Shown here: positions 32,796 to 40,754 of the stretch, one piece after another
Position numbering within the stretch: position 1 is the first letter of the stretch
How the letters are laid out: each line of letters starts with the position of its first letter
Assembly: GCA_013360575.1 (NCBI GenBank)
Contig: JABWBG010000018.1
Coordinates: 1-42,884, forward strand
DNA from: Caldilineales bacterium
Lineage (GTDB): Bacteria; Chloroflexota; Anaerolineae; J102
Direction of reading: 5' to 3'
DNA: 42,884 nucleotides
The notes under the pieces: model-generated
The model's database searches: none
Told to the model about the DNA's origin: nothing
The model's input: the letters and a program-made list of their open reading frames with translations, nothing else
Made by a program: the position numbers and the translations under genes

Positions 32796-32839
32796 CGTGA
32801 TGCGTGAGACAGAACGACGATCACATTTTACGCATCACG
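32796..32839. repeat. GCGTGAT-class foldback
   Basis: CGTGATGCGT (32796-32805) pairs with ACGCATCACG (32830-32839) around a 24-nt loop. The rest of the 241-bp gap up to 33007 holds only a GGAGAGGAAA ribosome-binding site at its end. Confidence 0.7.
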
Positions 32840-33007
32840 TATCAAAGGCGTGATGCCGCTTCCAAACAGGCCCTTTGCACCGCACCTGTCATGTGTGTTA
32901 TGGTCGCCCCCTTCGGTATGCAGAGACTCCGAGGCATCGCTGCCACCATGTGCCGATCCAAGTGCAACAATCCAAAATCGTTTCACCACCCGGAGAGGAA
33001 ATCACCC

Positions 33008-33770
33008 ATGAACGCATCCCCACCCCATGAGCCGCAGGGTGTAGCCATCGCCGCTGACCCCGCCAGCGCCTGGCAGTCCCTGCTGGCCGAGGCGCACGGA
33101 AAAACCCTGGCTGTTGCGCCTGCTCGGCGAACAGGGTGCACCCCTGTATCTGCGTTTCCGGGCGGCGTACCAACGCCTGCTCCAGTTGCGGCCGGGCCAA
33201 TTACGCCGCCTGCAACGCAAGCTGGGCGTGGGCCTGGCCGGGGCTGCTCTGCTGCTGGCCCTCAGCGGCTCGCCCGGCCTGAGCGCGCCCAACGGGGCGA
33301 TGACGGTAACAAACGGTACGAGCACGGTTGCCAACAGCGACGGCTGTTCGCTGCCGGAAGCGATTATCAACGCCAATGCCAACGACCAGAGCGGTTCGAC
33401 CGACTGCGCCGCGGGCAGCGGCGCCGACACCATCACCCTGGTCACCGACGTGACCCTGACAGCAGTGCACAACTCGACCTATGGCGCTACCGGCCTGCCC
33501 GTTGTCAGCAGCGAGATCACGATCGAGGGGGCGGGGCACACGATCAGCCGGGATGGGGCAGCGCCCAATTTCCGCATCTTCGCTGCCAACAGCGTCGCCA
33601 ACCTGACTTTAAGCAGCGTGGCGGTGAGCGGCGGCAGTTTTCCGGACGGACGTGGCGGCGGCATCTACGCCAAGTCCGCCAGTGTGACGGTGACGAACAG
33701 CACTATCTCCGGCAACTTTTACTTTATCAAACACAAACAGCTTCGCTTTGCGGGGTGTGCCCGCGTGTGA
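33008..33770 (+). pseudogene. Broken paralogue of the beta-helix surface protein
   Basis: ATG at 33008 opens a frame similar to the N-terminus of the 28754 gene (AWQSLLAEAHGK against AWSDLLADAASR). The match continues in a different frame as PWLLRLLGEQG, then LAGAALLLALSGSPGLSAP, GATGLPVVSSEITIEG and VTVTNSTISGN. One extra A in the run 33100-33104 explains the shift. After about 33717 the similarity ends, so most of the helix and any PEP-CTERM signal are missing. The end abuts the convergent permease gene, so a deletion or inversion breakpoint lies near 33717-33771. The shift alone could be a sequencing error; the truncation could not. Confidence 0.8.
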
Positions 33771-33771
33771 G

Positions 33772-34665
33772 TCAGTCCTGGTGAGATGGGGCGGGCTTTC
33801 TGGCCGGCCACCCTCGCCGCTGCCACACCCACCCCCGGCCCGGCGCAAACAAAAAGGCCAGCAGGAAAAGGGCCGTGCTCACCAGCACGATGGCCGCGCC
33901 CGAAGCAATGCTGATGTAGAAGGAGAGATACAACCCCGCCGCCCCCGCAAACGCGCCGATCAGCCCGGCGGTCAGCATCATCGTCGGCAGCCGGCGGGTG
34001 AGCAGATAGGCCGTGGCCGGCGGCGTCACCAACATCGCCAGCATCAGGGCAATGCCCACCGTCTGCAATGAGACCACGATGGTGATGGCGATCAGCGCCA
34101 GCAGCAGATAATTGAGCAGTTGAGCGGGGATGCGCAGGGTCTCGGCCAGCACCGGGTCGAAGGAAATCACCAGAAATTCTTTGTAGAACAGGATGATGGC
34201 CAGGATCACCAGCAAGCCAAAGCCGAGGATCAGCCCCAGATCGCTGTTGGTCACGCCCAGGACATTGCCGAAGAGGAAATGGGCCAGGTCCACGGCATAA
34301 TTGCGCACGCTGGAGATGAGGGCCACGCCCAGGGCAAACATGCCGGCGAAGACGATGCCGATGGCGGTGTCCTCCTTCAGTTGCGCGCCCCGGCTGATGA
34401 AGCCGATGCCCAAAGCGCTGAGCAGGGCCGTGATCAGCGCCCACCAAAAGACCGCGATCTGCGCCCCCCCGCCCAGCAGATAACCCACGGCCACACCGGG
34501 CAAGATGGCGTGGGCCAAGGCGTCGCCGAAAAAGGCCATGCCTCGCAGCACGATGTAGGAGCCGACCGTGGCGCAGACAACGCCCACCAGCATGGCCGCC
34601 AGCAGCCCGCGCACCATGAAGCTGTAGGAAAGAGGGGAGAGGAGCCAGTCGAGCAGGTGGGCCAT
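33772..34665 (-). CDS. Metal ABC transporter permease (ZnuB/MntB family, ABC-3)
   Basis: The 297-residue membrane protein has about eight hydrophobic segments. Family motifs are VGVVCATVGSYIVLRGMAFFGDALAHAILPGVAVGY (split across about 28-63), DTAIGIVFAG and the VALMLAMLVTPPATAYLLT-like core. These permeases carry Zn2+, Mn2+ or Fe2+ with an ATPase and a metal-binding lipoprotein, neither of which is in the window, so this copy is an orphan here. It has its own promoter and palindromic operator. It is convergent with the broken beta-helix gene. Confidence 0.9.
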   Translation of the reverse strand: MAHLLDWLLSPLSYSFMVRGLLAAMLVGVVCATVGSYIVLRGMAFFGDALAHAILPGVAVGYLLGGGAQIAVFWWALITALLSALGIGFISRGAQLKEDTAIGIVFAGMFALGVALISSVRNYAVDLAHFLFGNVLGVTNSDLGLILGFGLLVILAIILFYKEFLVISFDPVLAETLRIPAQLLNYLLLALIAITIVVSLQTVGIALMLAMLVTPPATAYLLTRRLPTMMLTAGLIGAFAGAAGLYLSFYISIASGAAIVLVSTALFLLAFLFAPGRGWVWQRRGWPARKPAPSHQD

Positions 34666-34685
34666 GGCGGAGTGCGCAACGCAAA

Positions 34686-34700
34686 TGAGATTTCATCTCA
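34686..34700. promoter_or_regulatory. Palindromic operator at the permease transcription start
   Basis: TGAGAT-TTC-ATCTCA is a perfect 6-3-6 palindrome directly after the -10 box of the permease promoter, where a bound repressor would block initiation. Its regulator is unknown; the divergent Cys-rich HTH protein is the obvious candidate (inference). Confidence 0.55.
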
Positions 34701-34728
34701 ATTATAGGCTGGCGGCAGAGGATGTCCA
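34701..34728 (-). promoter_or_regulatory. Promoter of the metal permease
   Basis: On the minus strand, TGGACA (34728-34723), a 16-bp spacer and TATAAT (34706-34701) match the consensus at 11 of 12 positions. Confidence 0.65.
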
Positions 34729-34788
34729 AACCGCCGCTGTCATTGCAGTGGATTTGGCGAGCACAGAATCCCTGTGGTATCGTTTGTG

Positions 34789-34813
34789 CAATTTACCATA
34801 ATATAACAAATTG
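34789..34813. promoter_or_regulatory. Inverted repeat before the HTH regulator
   Basis: CAATTT (34789-34794) and AAATTG (34808-34813) flank an AT-rich CCATAATATAAC core 11 bases before the regulator start, with outer TGT/ACA extensions. It probably combines a -10 region with an autoregulatory site. Confidence 0.4.
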
Positions 34814-34823
34814 TAACACATCT

Positions 34824-35393
34824 ATGCTGACAGAAGAACGCCGCCAACACATCCTCGCCCAGATCCAGGCCGCCGGCAAGGTGCAGGCCGCGCATCTGGC
34901 CGCGCACTTTGGCGTGTCGCGCATGACCATCCACCGTGATCTGGCCTATTTGCACGCCCGCGGCTGGGCGCGCAAGGTTTTTGGCGGCGCGGTGGCCATG
35001 GAAACAGAGAGCGTGGAGCCGGCAGCCGGCGCCCCTGCCGGGGGCTGCGCCATGTGTGGGGCACGGCTGCGCCAGCGCACCGCCTTTGTGTTGCAATGCG
35101 CGGATGGCGCCCGTCTGCACGCCTGCTGCCCGCACTGCGGCCTGATGCTGCTGGCCGGCCGTGGGGATGTGGTCTCGGCCCTGGCCGCGGATTTCCTGCA
35201 CGGCCGCATGATCAACGTGCGCGACGCTGCCTTCCTGGTGGGGCCGGAACTCTCCCTCTGCTGCGCGCCCACCATCCTTTGCTTTGCCAGCCGGGCCGAG
35301 GGCGAGCGTTTTCGGCAGGGATTCGGCGGCGACCTGCTCGATCACCTCCAGGCCCAGGCCTCCCTGCAGCAATCCATGGCCCTCCACCCCTAA
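34824..35393 (+). CDS. DeoR-type HTH regulator with Cys-rich NosL-like metal domain
   Basis: The 189-residue protein has an N-terminal helix-turn-helix (TEERRQHILAQIQAAGKVQ, then VSRMTIHRDLAYLHARGWARKVFGGA; residues 3-57) of the DeoR class. Instead of a sugar-phosphate sensor domain it has a Cys-rich module with C75, C78, C92, C101, C102, C105, C146, C147 and C153, including CAMCG, CCPHC and CCAPTILCFAS. The last part resembles NosL/copper-binding domains (FLVG....CCAP..L.FAS...AERF). Location between a metal permease and a PCu(A)C chaperone supports a copper- or other metal-sensing regulator. The metal and operator are untested. Confidence 0.75.
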   Translation: MLTEERRQHILAQIQAAGKVQAAHLAAHFGVSRMTIHRDLAYLHARGWARKVFGGAVAMETESVEPAAGAPAGGCAMCGARLRQRTAFVLQCADGARLHACCPHCGLMLLAGRGDVVSALAADFLHGRMINVRDAAFLVGPELSLCCAPTILCFASRAEGERFRQGFGGDLLDHLQAQASLQQSMALHP

Positions 35394-35422
35394 CCCTCCC
35401 CCTCTCTCCCTCTCTATCTGCT

Positions 35423-35487
35423 CTCTCTATCTCCCCTCTCTATCTCCCCTCTCTATCTCCCCTCTCTATCTCCCCTCTCTATCTCTC
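35423..35487. repeat. 13-bp tandem repeat, pyrimidine-rich
   Basis: CTCTCTATCTCCC repeats four times exactly (35423-35474) and a fifth time with one change (35475-35487), preceded by a degenerate copy. It fills the leader just before the GCAAGGA ribosome-binding site of the copper chaperone gene. Slippage here could change the leader length. Confidence 0.9.
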
Positions 35488-35504
35488 TCTGCAAGGACAC
35501 CCCC

Positions 35505-35987
35505 ATGCGCATCCGACTCCTCCTTCCTCTCCTTCTCCTCCTGGCCGCGGCGCTGCTCCTGACCGCCTGCGCCGGCGCCACAGACACCGACACGGCCACC
35601 GCTGGCGTCGTCGTCAGCGAGATCTGGGCGCGGCAGGCCCCCGCCGGCGGCAATAGCGCCGCCTACATGATCCTGCACAACCACGGCGCCGCGGACGACG
35701 CCCTGATCGGAGCCAGCACCGACATCTGCCACAGCGTGGAGCTGCACGAGACGCAGATGGAGAATGACGTGATGAAGATGCGCCCGGTCGCAGGCCAGCG
35801 CATCCCCATCCCCGCCAACGGGCAGGTGGAATTGCAGCCGGGCGGGTTGCACATCATGTTCATGGGCCTGAAACAGCCGCTGGAACCGGGCGCGCGCTTC
35901 GATCTCACCCTCACCTTTGCCAACGCCCCCGCGCAGACCCTCTCGGTGGAAGTGCGGGAGATGAGCGGCATGTCGTCCATGCATTGA
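35505..35987 (+). CDS. PCu(A)C periplasmic-type copper chaperone lipoprotein
   Basis: The 160-residue protein has a lipoprotein signal ending LLTAC (acylated C22). The copper motif of the PCu(A)C family is present: H81 in VELHETQM, M92 eleven residues later, then H116 and M118 in GGLHIMFMG. The spacing between M92 and H116 is slightly longer than the canonical H-x10-M-x21-H-x-M. The protein delivers Cu(I) outside the membrane, typically for cytochrome oxidase assembly. The C-terminal MSGMSSMH adds Met/His residues. The Cys-rich HTH regulator upstream is a likely controller. Confidence 0.9.
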   Translation: MRIRLLLPLLLLLAAALLLTACAGATDTDTATAGVVVSEIWARQAPAGGNSAAYMILHNHGAADDALIGASTDICHSVELHETQMENDVMKMRPVAGQRIPIPANGQVELQPGGLHIMFMGLKQPLEPGARFDLTLTFANAPAQTLSVEVREMSGMSSMH

Positions 35988-36173
35988 GTGGGCCGGCGCG
36001 CTATTCAGAGGTGCAGGCCGCAGAAATAGAGGGGCGGAGGGCGAGGGCAGAGGGCGGGATGCGCGCCCGGCATCGCCGCGGGGCCAGATTGGTGGTGCAG
36101 CTTCCATCGGCCCATTTGCCTCTGCCTGCCTGGCTCCGGCATAATCGCGCTGCGGGATCGTCCCGCCCACTCC

Positions 36174-36716
36174 ATGAATGATCCCCTGCCCCTTTTTGTC
36201 GCCGACCCTGACCAGGTGGCTGCGCGCGGTCAGGCTTTGGCCCCGCAGCAGTGGGCCTGGTACGATCAAGTGCAGCCGCTGGCCGCGGCCGGTGATCCAG
36301 ATCTGATCGCAGCCCTGACCACCACCCTGGCCACGGTCAGCGCCGCTATCGATTGCACGACCTGCGGCCGCTGCTGCCGGCAGATGGGCCCGCAAGTCGA
36401 GGCTGCGGAGGCTGCCGCCCTGGCCGCCGCCCTGGGGTTGCAGCCGGAGTTGTTCCGCCGCGGCTTTCTGCGCCCGCTGTGGCCGGCCGCGGCGGAGGAT
36501 GAGCAGGTGTGGCTGCTGCCCTCGCCCTGCCCCCTGCACGATGGCCTGCTCTGCACCGTGTACGCGGCGCGACCCCGGCCCTGCCGCGATTTTCCCCAGG
36601 CCGCAGGCCAGACGCCCGCCGCGCATCTAGGCCAGTTGGTGGAATTTGCCCGCATCTGCCCCATCGCCTTCAACACCGTGGAGCAGGTGCGGCAGAGGGT
36701 GAAGGGGCCGGCATGA
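36174..36716 (+). CDS. YkgJ-family cysteine-cluster protein
   Basis: The 180-residue protein has the YkgJ (UPF0153) pattern CTTCGRCC (C61, C64, C67, C68), CPLHDGLLC (C119, C127) and RPRPCRDFP (C137), with a final CPIAF. The cysteines are thought to bind zinc or an iron-sulfur cluster; the function is unknown. A weak promoter (TTGCCT at 36116, CATAAT at 36140) lies 30 bases upstream. The stop overlaps the maf start as ATGA. Confidence 0.85.
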   Translation: MNDPLPLFVADPDQVAARGQALAPQQWAWYDQVQPLAAAGDPDLIAALTTTLATVSAAIDCTTCGRCCRQMGPQVEAAEAAALAAALGLQPELFRRGFLRPLWPAAAEDEQVWLLPSPCPLHDGLLCTVYAARPRPCRDFPQAAGQTPAAHLGQLVEFARICPIAFNTVEQVRQRVKGPA

Positions 36717-37381
36717 CCTCCTCTCCTTCCCTGATCCTGGCTTCGGCCTCCCCGCGGCGGCGGCAGTTGCTGGCCTTTTTGGCCGCGGACTTCACGGTGG
36801 CCAGCGCGGACATCGACGAGCAAGCCCTGCCGGCGGAGGCGCCGCTGCCGCACGTGCTGCGGTTGGCCGAAACCAAGGCGCAGGTGGTAGCATCACGCCA
36901 TCCCCAGGCATGCGTCCTCGCCGCCGACACCATCGTCGTGCAGGATGGAAGCATCCTGGGCAAGCCTGCCGGCCCCGCCGAGGCCCGGTGCATGCTGCAC
37001 CGCCTGCGGGCCGCGACGCACCAAGTCATCACCGCGGTGGCGCTGGCGCATCAGGGCCAGACCGTGACCGCCGCGCACACCAGCCTGGTGACGATGCGGT
37101 CGTACAGCGACGCCGAGATCGCCGCCTACATCGCCACCGGCGATCCCCTGGACAAGGCGGGCGCCTATGCCATTCAGCACCCCACATTTCAGCCCGTGGC
37201 CCATTTTCAGGGCTGTTTCGCCTCGATCATGGGCCTGCCGTTGGGCGTCGTCGCCGATCTGCTCAGCGCCGCCGGCCTGCCCCCTGCCCCTGCCTGGCCT
37301 GACGCCTGCGCCCGTCTCGGCGGTTCTTGCTGCCAATGGCGAATGAAGAATGGCCAATGGTCAATGGTCAATGACGAATGA
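36713..37381 (+). CDS. maf: Maf-family nucleoside triphosphate pyrophosphatase
   Basis: The protein has 222 residues from the ATG overlapping the YkgJ stop. Maf motifs are SASPRRRQLL (11-20), AETKA, ADTIVVQDGSILGKP with the catalytic Asp, and DPLDKAGAYAIQ. It hydrolyses non-canonical or modified nucleotides. The normal protein would end near residue 205. The last approximately 18 residues (CQWRMKNGQWSMVNDE) are encoded by the tandem array that starts at 37331, so the repeat has replaced or extended the original 3' end. Confidence 0.92.
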   Translation: MTSSPSLILASASPRRRQLLAFLAADFTVASADIDEQALPAEAPLPHVLRLAETKAQVVASRHPQACVLAADTIVVQDGSILGKPAGPAEARCMLHRLRAATHQVITAVALAHQGQTVTAAHTSLVTMRSYSDAEIAAYIATGDPLDKAGAYAIQHPTFQPVAHFQGCFASIMGLPLGVVADLLSAAGLPPAPAWPDACARLGGSCCQWRMKNGQWSMVNDE

Positions 37382-37426
37382 AAAATGACGAATAACCAAT
37401 AACAAATAACCAATAACCAATAACTA
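37331..37426. repeat. CAATGGT / AATAACC heptamer array
   Basis: CAATGGC, GAATGAA, CAATGGT, CAATGAC and similar words grade into AATAACC, AATAACA, AATAACC, AATAACC and AATAACT in clear 7-bp steps. The array covers the maf 3' end and runs to the first base before the rsgA start. No inverted arm is present here. Confidence 0.88.
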
Positions 37427-38338
37427 ATGACTAAAGGCCTGGTTTTACGCGTTTATTCTGATTTTTACGATATCGAAGCTGAAGATGGCAGCCTGTGGCA
37501 GTGTAAGATCGCCGGTCGTCTCAAACGGCAGAAGCTGCACACCACCCTGCTGGCAGCCGGCGACCGTGTGCAGTTCGACCCGGTGGATGTCGAGGCGGGC
37601 GCCGGCCTGGTGACCGAGATCGCGCCGCGGCAGCGCGTGCTCTCGCGGGTGCGGCCCGGCGGCGGCCATCCCTTCGAAGATGTGATCCTGGCCAACCCGG
37701 ACGAGATCATGATCGTCTTTGCTGCGGCCGAGCCGGAGCCGCATCTACGCATGCTAGATCGCTTCCTGGTGGCGGCGGAGGCCTCGGAACTGCAGATCTT
37801 CATCGTCATCAACAAGATCGACATCAGCGGCGAGGAGCGGGCCCGGGCCATCTTCGGGTTGTACGAGCAGGCGGGATACCCCCTGATCTACACCAGCGCC
37901 AAACGTGATATCGGCATCGAAGCCCTGCGCCGGCGCCTGGCTGACCATATCACCGTGGTGTCAGGCCCTTCCGGCGTGGGCAAATCCGCGCTGATCAACT
38001 GCGTGCAGCCGGGCCTGAAACTGCGCACCGGCGAGGTGATGGACATCGGCAAGGGCCGCCACACCACCCGCGCCGCCCAACTGCTGCCCCTGCGCGGGGG
38101 CGGCTACCTGGCCGACACGCCCGGCCTGCGCGAGCTGGGCCTGTGGGACATCCGCGCCGAGGAGCTTTCCGATTATTTCCCGGAGATCCGCGGCCACGCC
38201 GCAGACTGCAAGTTCAGCTTCTGCACGCATTTGCACGAGCCGGGCTGCGCGGTGCAGGCCGCGCTTGCCGCCGGCCTCATCCACCCCCACCGCTGGGATA
38301 GCTACCAACGCCTTTACCGTGGCAACCTTGATGATTGA
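37427..38338 (+). CDS. rsgA: Ribosome small-subunit GTPase RsgA
   Basis: The 303-residue circularly permuted GTPase is involved in 30S maturation. An N-terminal OB fold (1-70) precedes G4 NKID (129-132), G1 GPSGVGKS (180-187) and G3 DTPG (230-233). The C-terminal zinc site is C261, C266, H268 and C274. GKGRHTTR is the switch region. Its ATG directly follows the heptamer array and has no obvious Shine-Dalgarno. Confidence 0.95.
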   Translation: MTKGLVLRVYSDFYDIEAEDGSLWQCKIAGRLKRQKLHTTLLAAGDRVQFDPVDVEAGAGLVTEIAPRQRVLSRVRPGGGHPFEDVILANPDEIMIVFAAAEPEPHLRMLDRFLVAAEASELQIFIVINKIDISGEERARAIFGLYEQAGYPLIYTSAKRDIGIEALRRRLADHITVVSGPSGVGKSALINCVQPGLKLRTGEVMDIGKGRHTTRAAQLLPLRGGGYLADTPGLRELGLWDIRAEELSDYFPEIRGHAADCKFSFCTHLHEPGCAVQAALAAGLIHPHRWDSYQRLYRGNLDD

Positions 38339-38413
38339 TGATGAAGGAGTCTAGCAAAAATAACCTAGACAAACCTCCCTCCTCCTCGTAAGAGACGACT
38401 GAAAACCCTCACC

Positions 38414-40609
38414 ATGACCCTTCTCTCCACCCTCAACCCCCCCCAACGGCAGGCGGTGACGACCACAACCGGGCCGGTGCTGGTGCTGGCCGGGCCGGGG
38501 TCGGGCAAGACCCGCGTGCTCACCCACCGCGCGGCGTATCTGATCCAGGAACTCGGCGTCGAACCGTGGCGGCTGATGGCCGTCACCTTCACCAACAAAG
38601 CCGCGGGGGTGATGAGCGAACGCACCGCGGCCCTGCTGGACTCGCCGCAGGGCCTGCGCGGCATGATCCTGGGCACTTTTCACAGCATCTGCGCCCGTTT
38701 CCTGCGCATGCAGGCGGTGGCCATTGGCCTCAACCCGCGTTACGTCATCTTCGACAGCGATGATCAGTTGCAGGTCGTCAAACAGGCGCTGCGCGACCTC
38801 AATCTGGATGAAAAACGCTACAACCCTCGCGCCATCCACGCCGCCATCTCCAACGCCAAGAATGAACTGCTGACCCCCGAAACGTTTCCCATCACCACCC
38901 ATCACGAAGAGATCGCGGCCCGCGTCTACGCGCGCTACCAACATCTGCTTGCGCTCAGCAGCGCCCTGGACTTCGACGACCTGCTGATGCGGGCCGTGTT
39001 CATGCTGCGCGACCACGAGCCGATCCGCCGGCAATATCAGCAGCGGCTGCAATACATCATGGTGGATGAATTCCAGGACACCAACAGCGCCCAATACGAA
39101 CTGGTGCGCCTGCTGGCCGAGGGGCAGCGCAATGTCTTCGTGGTCGGGGATGAAGATCAATCGATCTACGGCTGGCGCGGGGCCGATTTCCGCAACGTCG
39201 AGCGCTTCCGCCAGGATTTTCCCGACGCCAAAGTCATCCTCCTGGAGCAGAATTACCGCTCCACCCAGATCATCCTGGACGCGGCCAATGCCCTGATCAG
39301 CCGCAATTTTCACCGCACACCCAAAAAACTCTTCACCGACCGTGGGGCCGGGGTCAAGATCGTGCTGCATCAGGCCTTCGACGAGCAGGACGAGGGCAAT
39401 TTCATCCTGGATGAGATCGTCCGCCTGCAACAGGAGGGCGCGGCCCAGCCGGGGGACTGCGCCATCATGTACCGCACCAACGCCCAATCCCGCGCGGTGG
39501 AAGAGGCCTTCATCCGCCGCGGCGTACCCTACCGCCTGGTGGGGGCCACCCGCTTCTACAACCGCCGCGAGATCAAGGACGCGCTGGCCTACATGCGGCT
39601 GGCGCACAACCCGCACGACGATGTCAGCCTGCGCCGGGTGATCAATGTGCCCCCGCGCAGTATCGGCGCCGCATCGGTCGATCGTCTTAGTAGCTGGGCG
39701 GCCACGCTCGACGCCAGCCTGTACACCGGGCTGCGCCTCTTGGGCGGCGATGCTGAGCCTGAACTGGCGGCCCGCGCCGGGGTTCATCCCTTCAGCGGCC
39801 GCGCCCGCACCGCCCTGATGCACTTTTACACCCTGTTGCAAGGCTGGATCGCGGCGGGGAGCGTGCTCACCCCCGCCCAACTGCTCGATCGCATCCTCGA
39901 CGAGTCGGGCTATCGCGACTGGTTGCAGGATGGCAGCGAGGAGGCCCAGGAGCGCTGGGACAACGTGCTGGAGTTGCGCACCGTCAGCGCCGGTTACGAT
40001 GACCTGCCCCGCGATCAGGCTCTCGCCGCCTTTCTGGAAGAGGTGGCGCTGGTCAGCGATGTGGATGATTACGAAGCAAGCAGCAACGCGCCCACTCTGC
40101 TCACTTTGCACGCGGCCAAGGGCCTGGAGTTTGGCGTGGTCTTCATCACCGGCCTGGAAGAGGGCCTGCTGCCGCACAGCCGTTCTCTCGAGGACCCCGA
40201 TGGCATGGAAGAGGAGCGGCGGCTGGCCTACGTCGGCGTCACCCGCGCCGCCAACCGCCTCTATCTGCTGCACACCTTCCGCCGCAGCGCCTGGGGCCGC
40301 TCCGAGCCGAGCGCTCCCTCCCGTTTTCTGCGCGATCTGCCTGCCTCGGTCACCAGCGGCCACCGCCCCGGCAGCGCCCACCGCCGCATGACCACGTGGG
40401 GCCGCGAGCCTCAGGCGCCGGCCTCTCGCCACAGCCCCAGCAACCGCTTGCAGTTCAGTCCCGGCCAACGCGTGCGCCACCCCACCTTCGGCGAGGGCAC
40501 GGTCATCACCTCCACCCTCATGGGTGGGGATGAAGAAGTCTCTGTCGCTTTTCGCAGCCAGGGCGTCAAGCGCTTCCTCGCCTCCCTGGCCAATCTCAAA
40601 CCAGTGTAG
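38414..40609 (+). CDS. UvrD/PcrA-family DNA helicase
   Basis: The 731-residue SF1A helicase has the Q motif LNPPQRQAV, Walker A AGPGSGKT (26-33), AVTFTNKAAGVM (Ia), VDEFQDTN (II), GDEDQSIYGWRGA (III), QNYRST (IV), TLHAAKGLEF (V) and VTRAANRLYL (VI). The C-terminal tail (GQRVRHPTFGEGTVI...) is the Tudor-like RNA-polymerase-interacting domain of PcrA. It acts in repair and conflict resolution. A conserved terminator-like hairpin follows 8 bases after the stop. Confidence 0.95.
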   Translation: MTLLSTLNPPQRQAVTTTTGPVLVLAGPGSGKTRVLTHRAAYLIQELGVEPWRLMAVTFTNKAAGVMSERTAALLDSPQGLRGMILGTFHSICARFLRMQAVAIGLNPRYVIFDSDDQLQVVKQALRDLNLDEKRYNPRAIHAAISNAKNELLTPETFPITTHHEEIAARVYARYQHLLALSSALDFDDLLMRAVFMLRDHEPIRRQYQQRLQYIMVDEFQDTNSAQYELVRLLAEGQRNVFVVGDEDQSIYGWRGADFRNVERFRQDFPDAKVILLEQNYRSTQIILDAANALISRNFHRTPKKLFTDRGAGVKIVLHQAFDEQDEGNFILDEIVRLQQEGAAQPGDCAIMYRTNAQSRAVEEAFIRRGVPYRLVGATRFYNRREIKDALAYMRLAHNPHDDVSLRRVINVPPRSIGAASVDRLSSWAATLDASLYTGLRLLGGDAEPELAARAGVHPFSGRARTALMHFYTLLQGWIAAGSVLTPAQLLDRILDESGYRDWLQDGSEEAQERWDNVLELRTVSAGYDDLPRDQALAAFLEEVALVSDVDDYEASSNAPTLLTLHAAKGLEFGVVFITGLEEGLLPHSRSLEDPDGMEEERRLAYVGVTRAANRLYLLHTFRRSAWGRSEPSAPSRFLRDLPASVTSGHRPGSAHRRMTTWGREPQAPASRHSPSNRLQFSPGQRVRHPTFGEGTVITSTLMGGDEEVSVAFRSQGVKRFLASLANLKPV

Positions 40610-40616
40610 CCGCCGA

Positions 40617-40653
40617 AAAAACCCTAAAGATTTCCAAACCTTTCAGGGTTTTT
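40617..40653 (+). terminator. AAACCCTAAAG hairpin, copy 1
   Basis: AAAAACCCTAAAG (40617-40629) pairs with CTTTCAGGGTTTTT (40640-40653) with one bulged C and a 10-nt loop, ending in five Ts. It works as an intrinsic terminator for the helicase gene. Its arms and loop are nearly the same as those of 42591-42623. Confidence 0.8.
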
Positions 40654-40754
40654 ACGGCGACTACTCCACGTTATTGCGCAAATACCCGAAAAAAAACACC
40701 AAAAAACCACAAAATACGCAATACGTACCCCCACTCTGTAAAGGACACTCCCCC

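Noticed and set aside
38351-40480. 709-codon minus-strand frame opposite the UvrD/PcrA gene
   Set aside because: Shadow of a fully motif-supported helicase.
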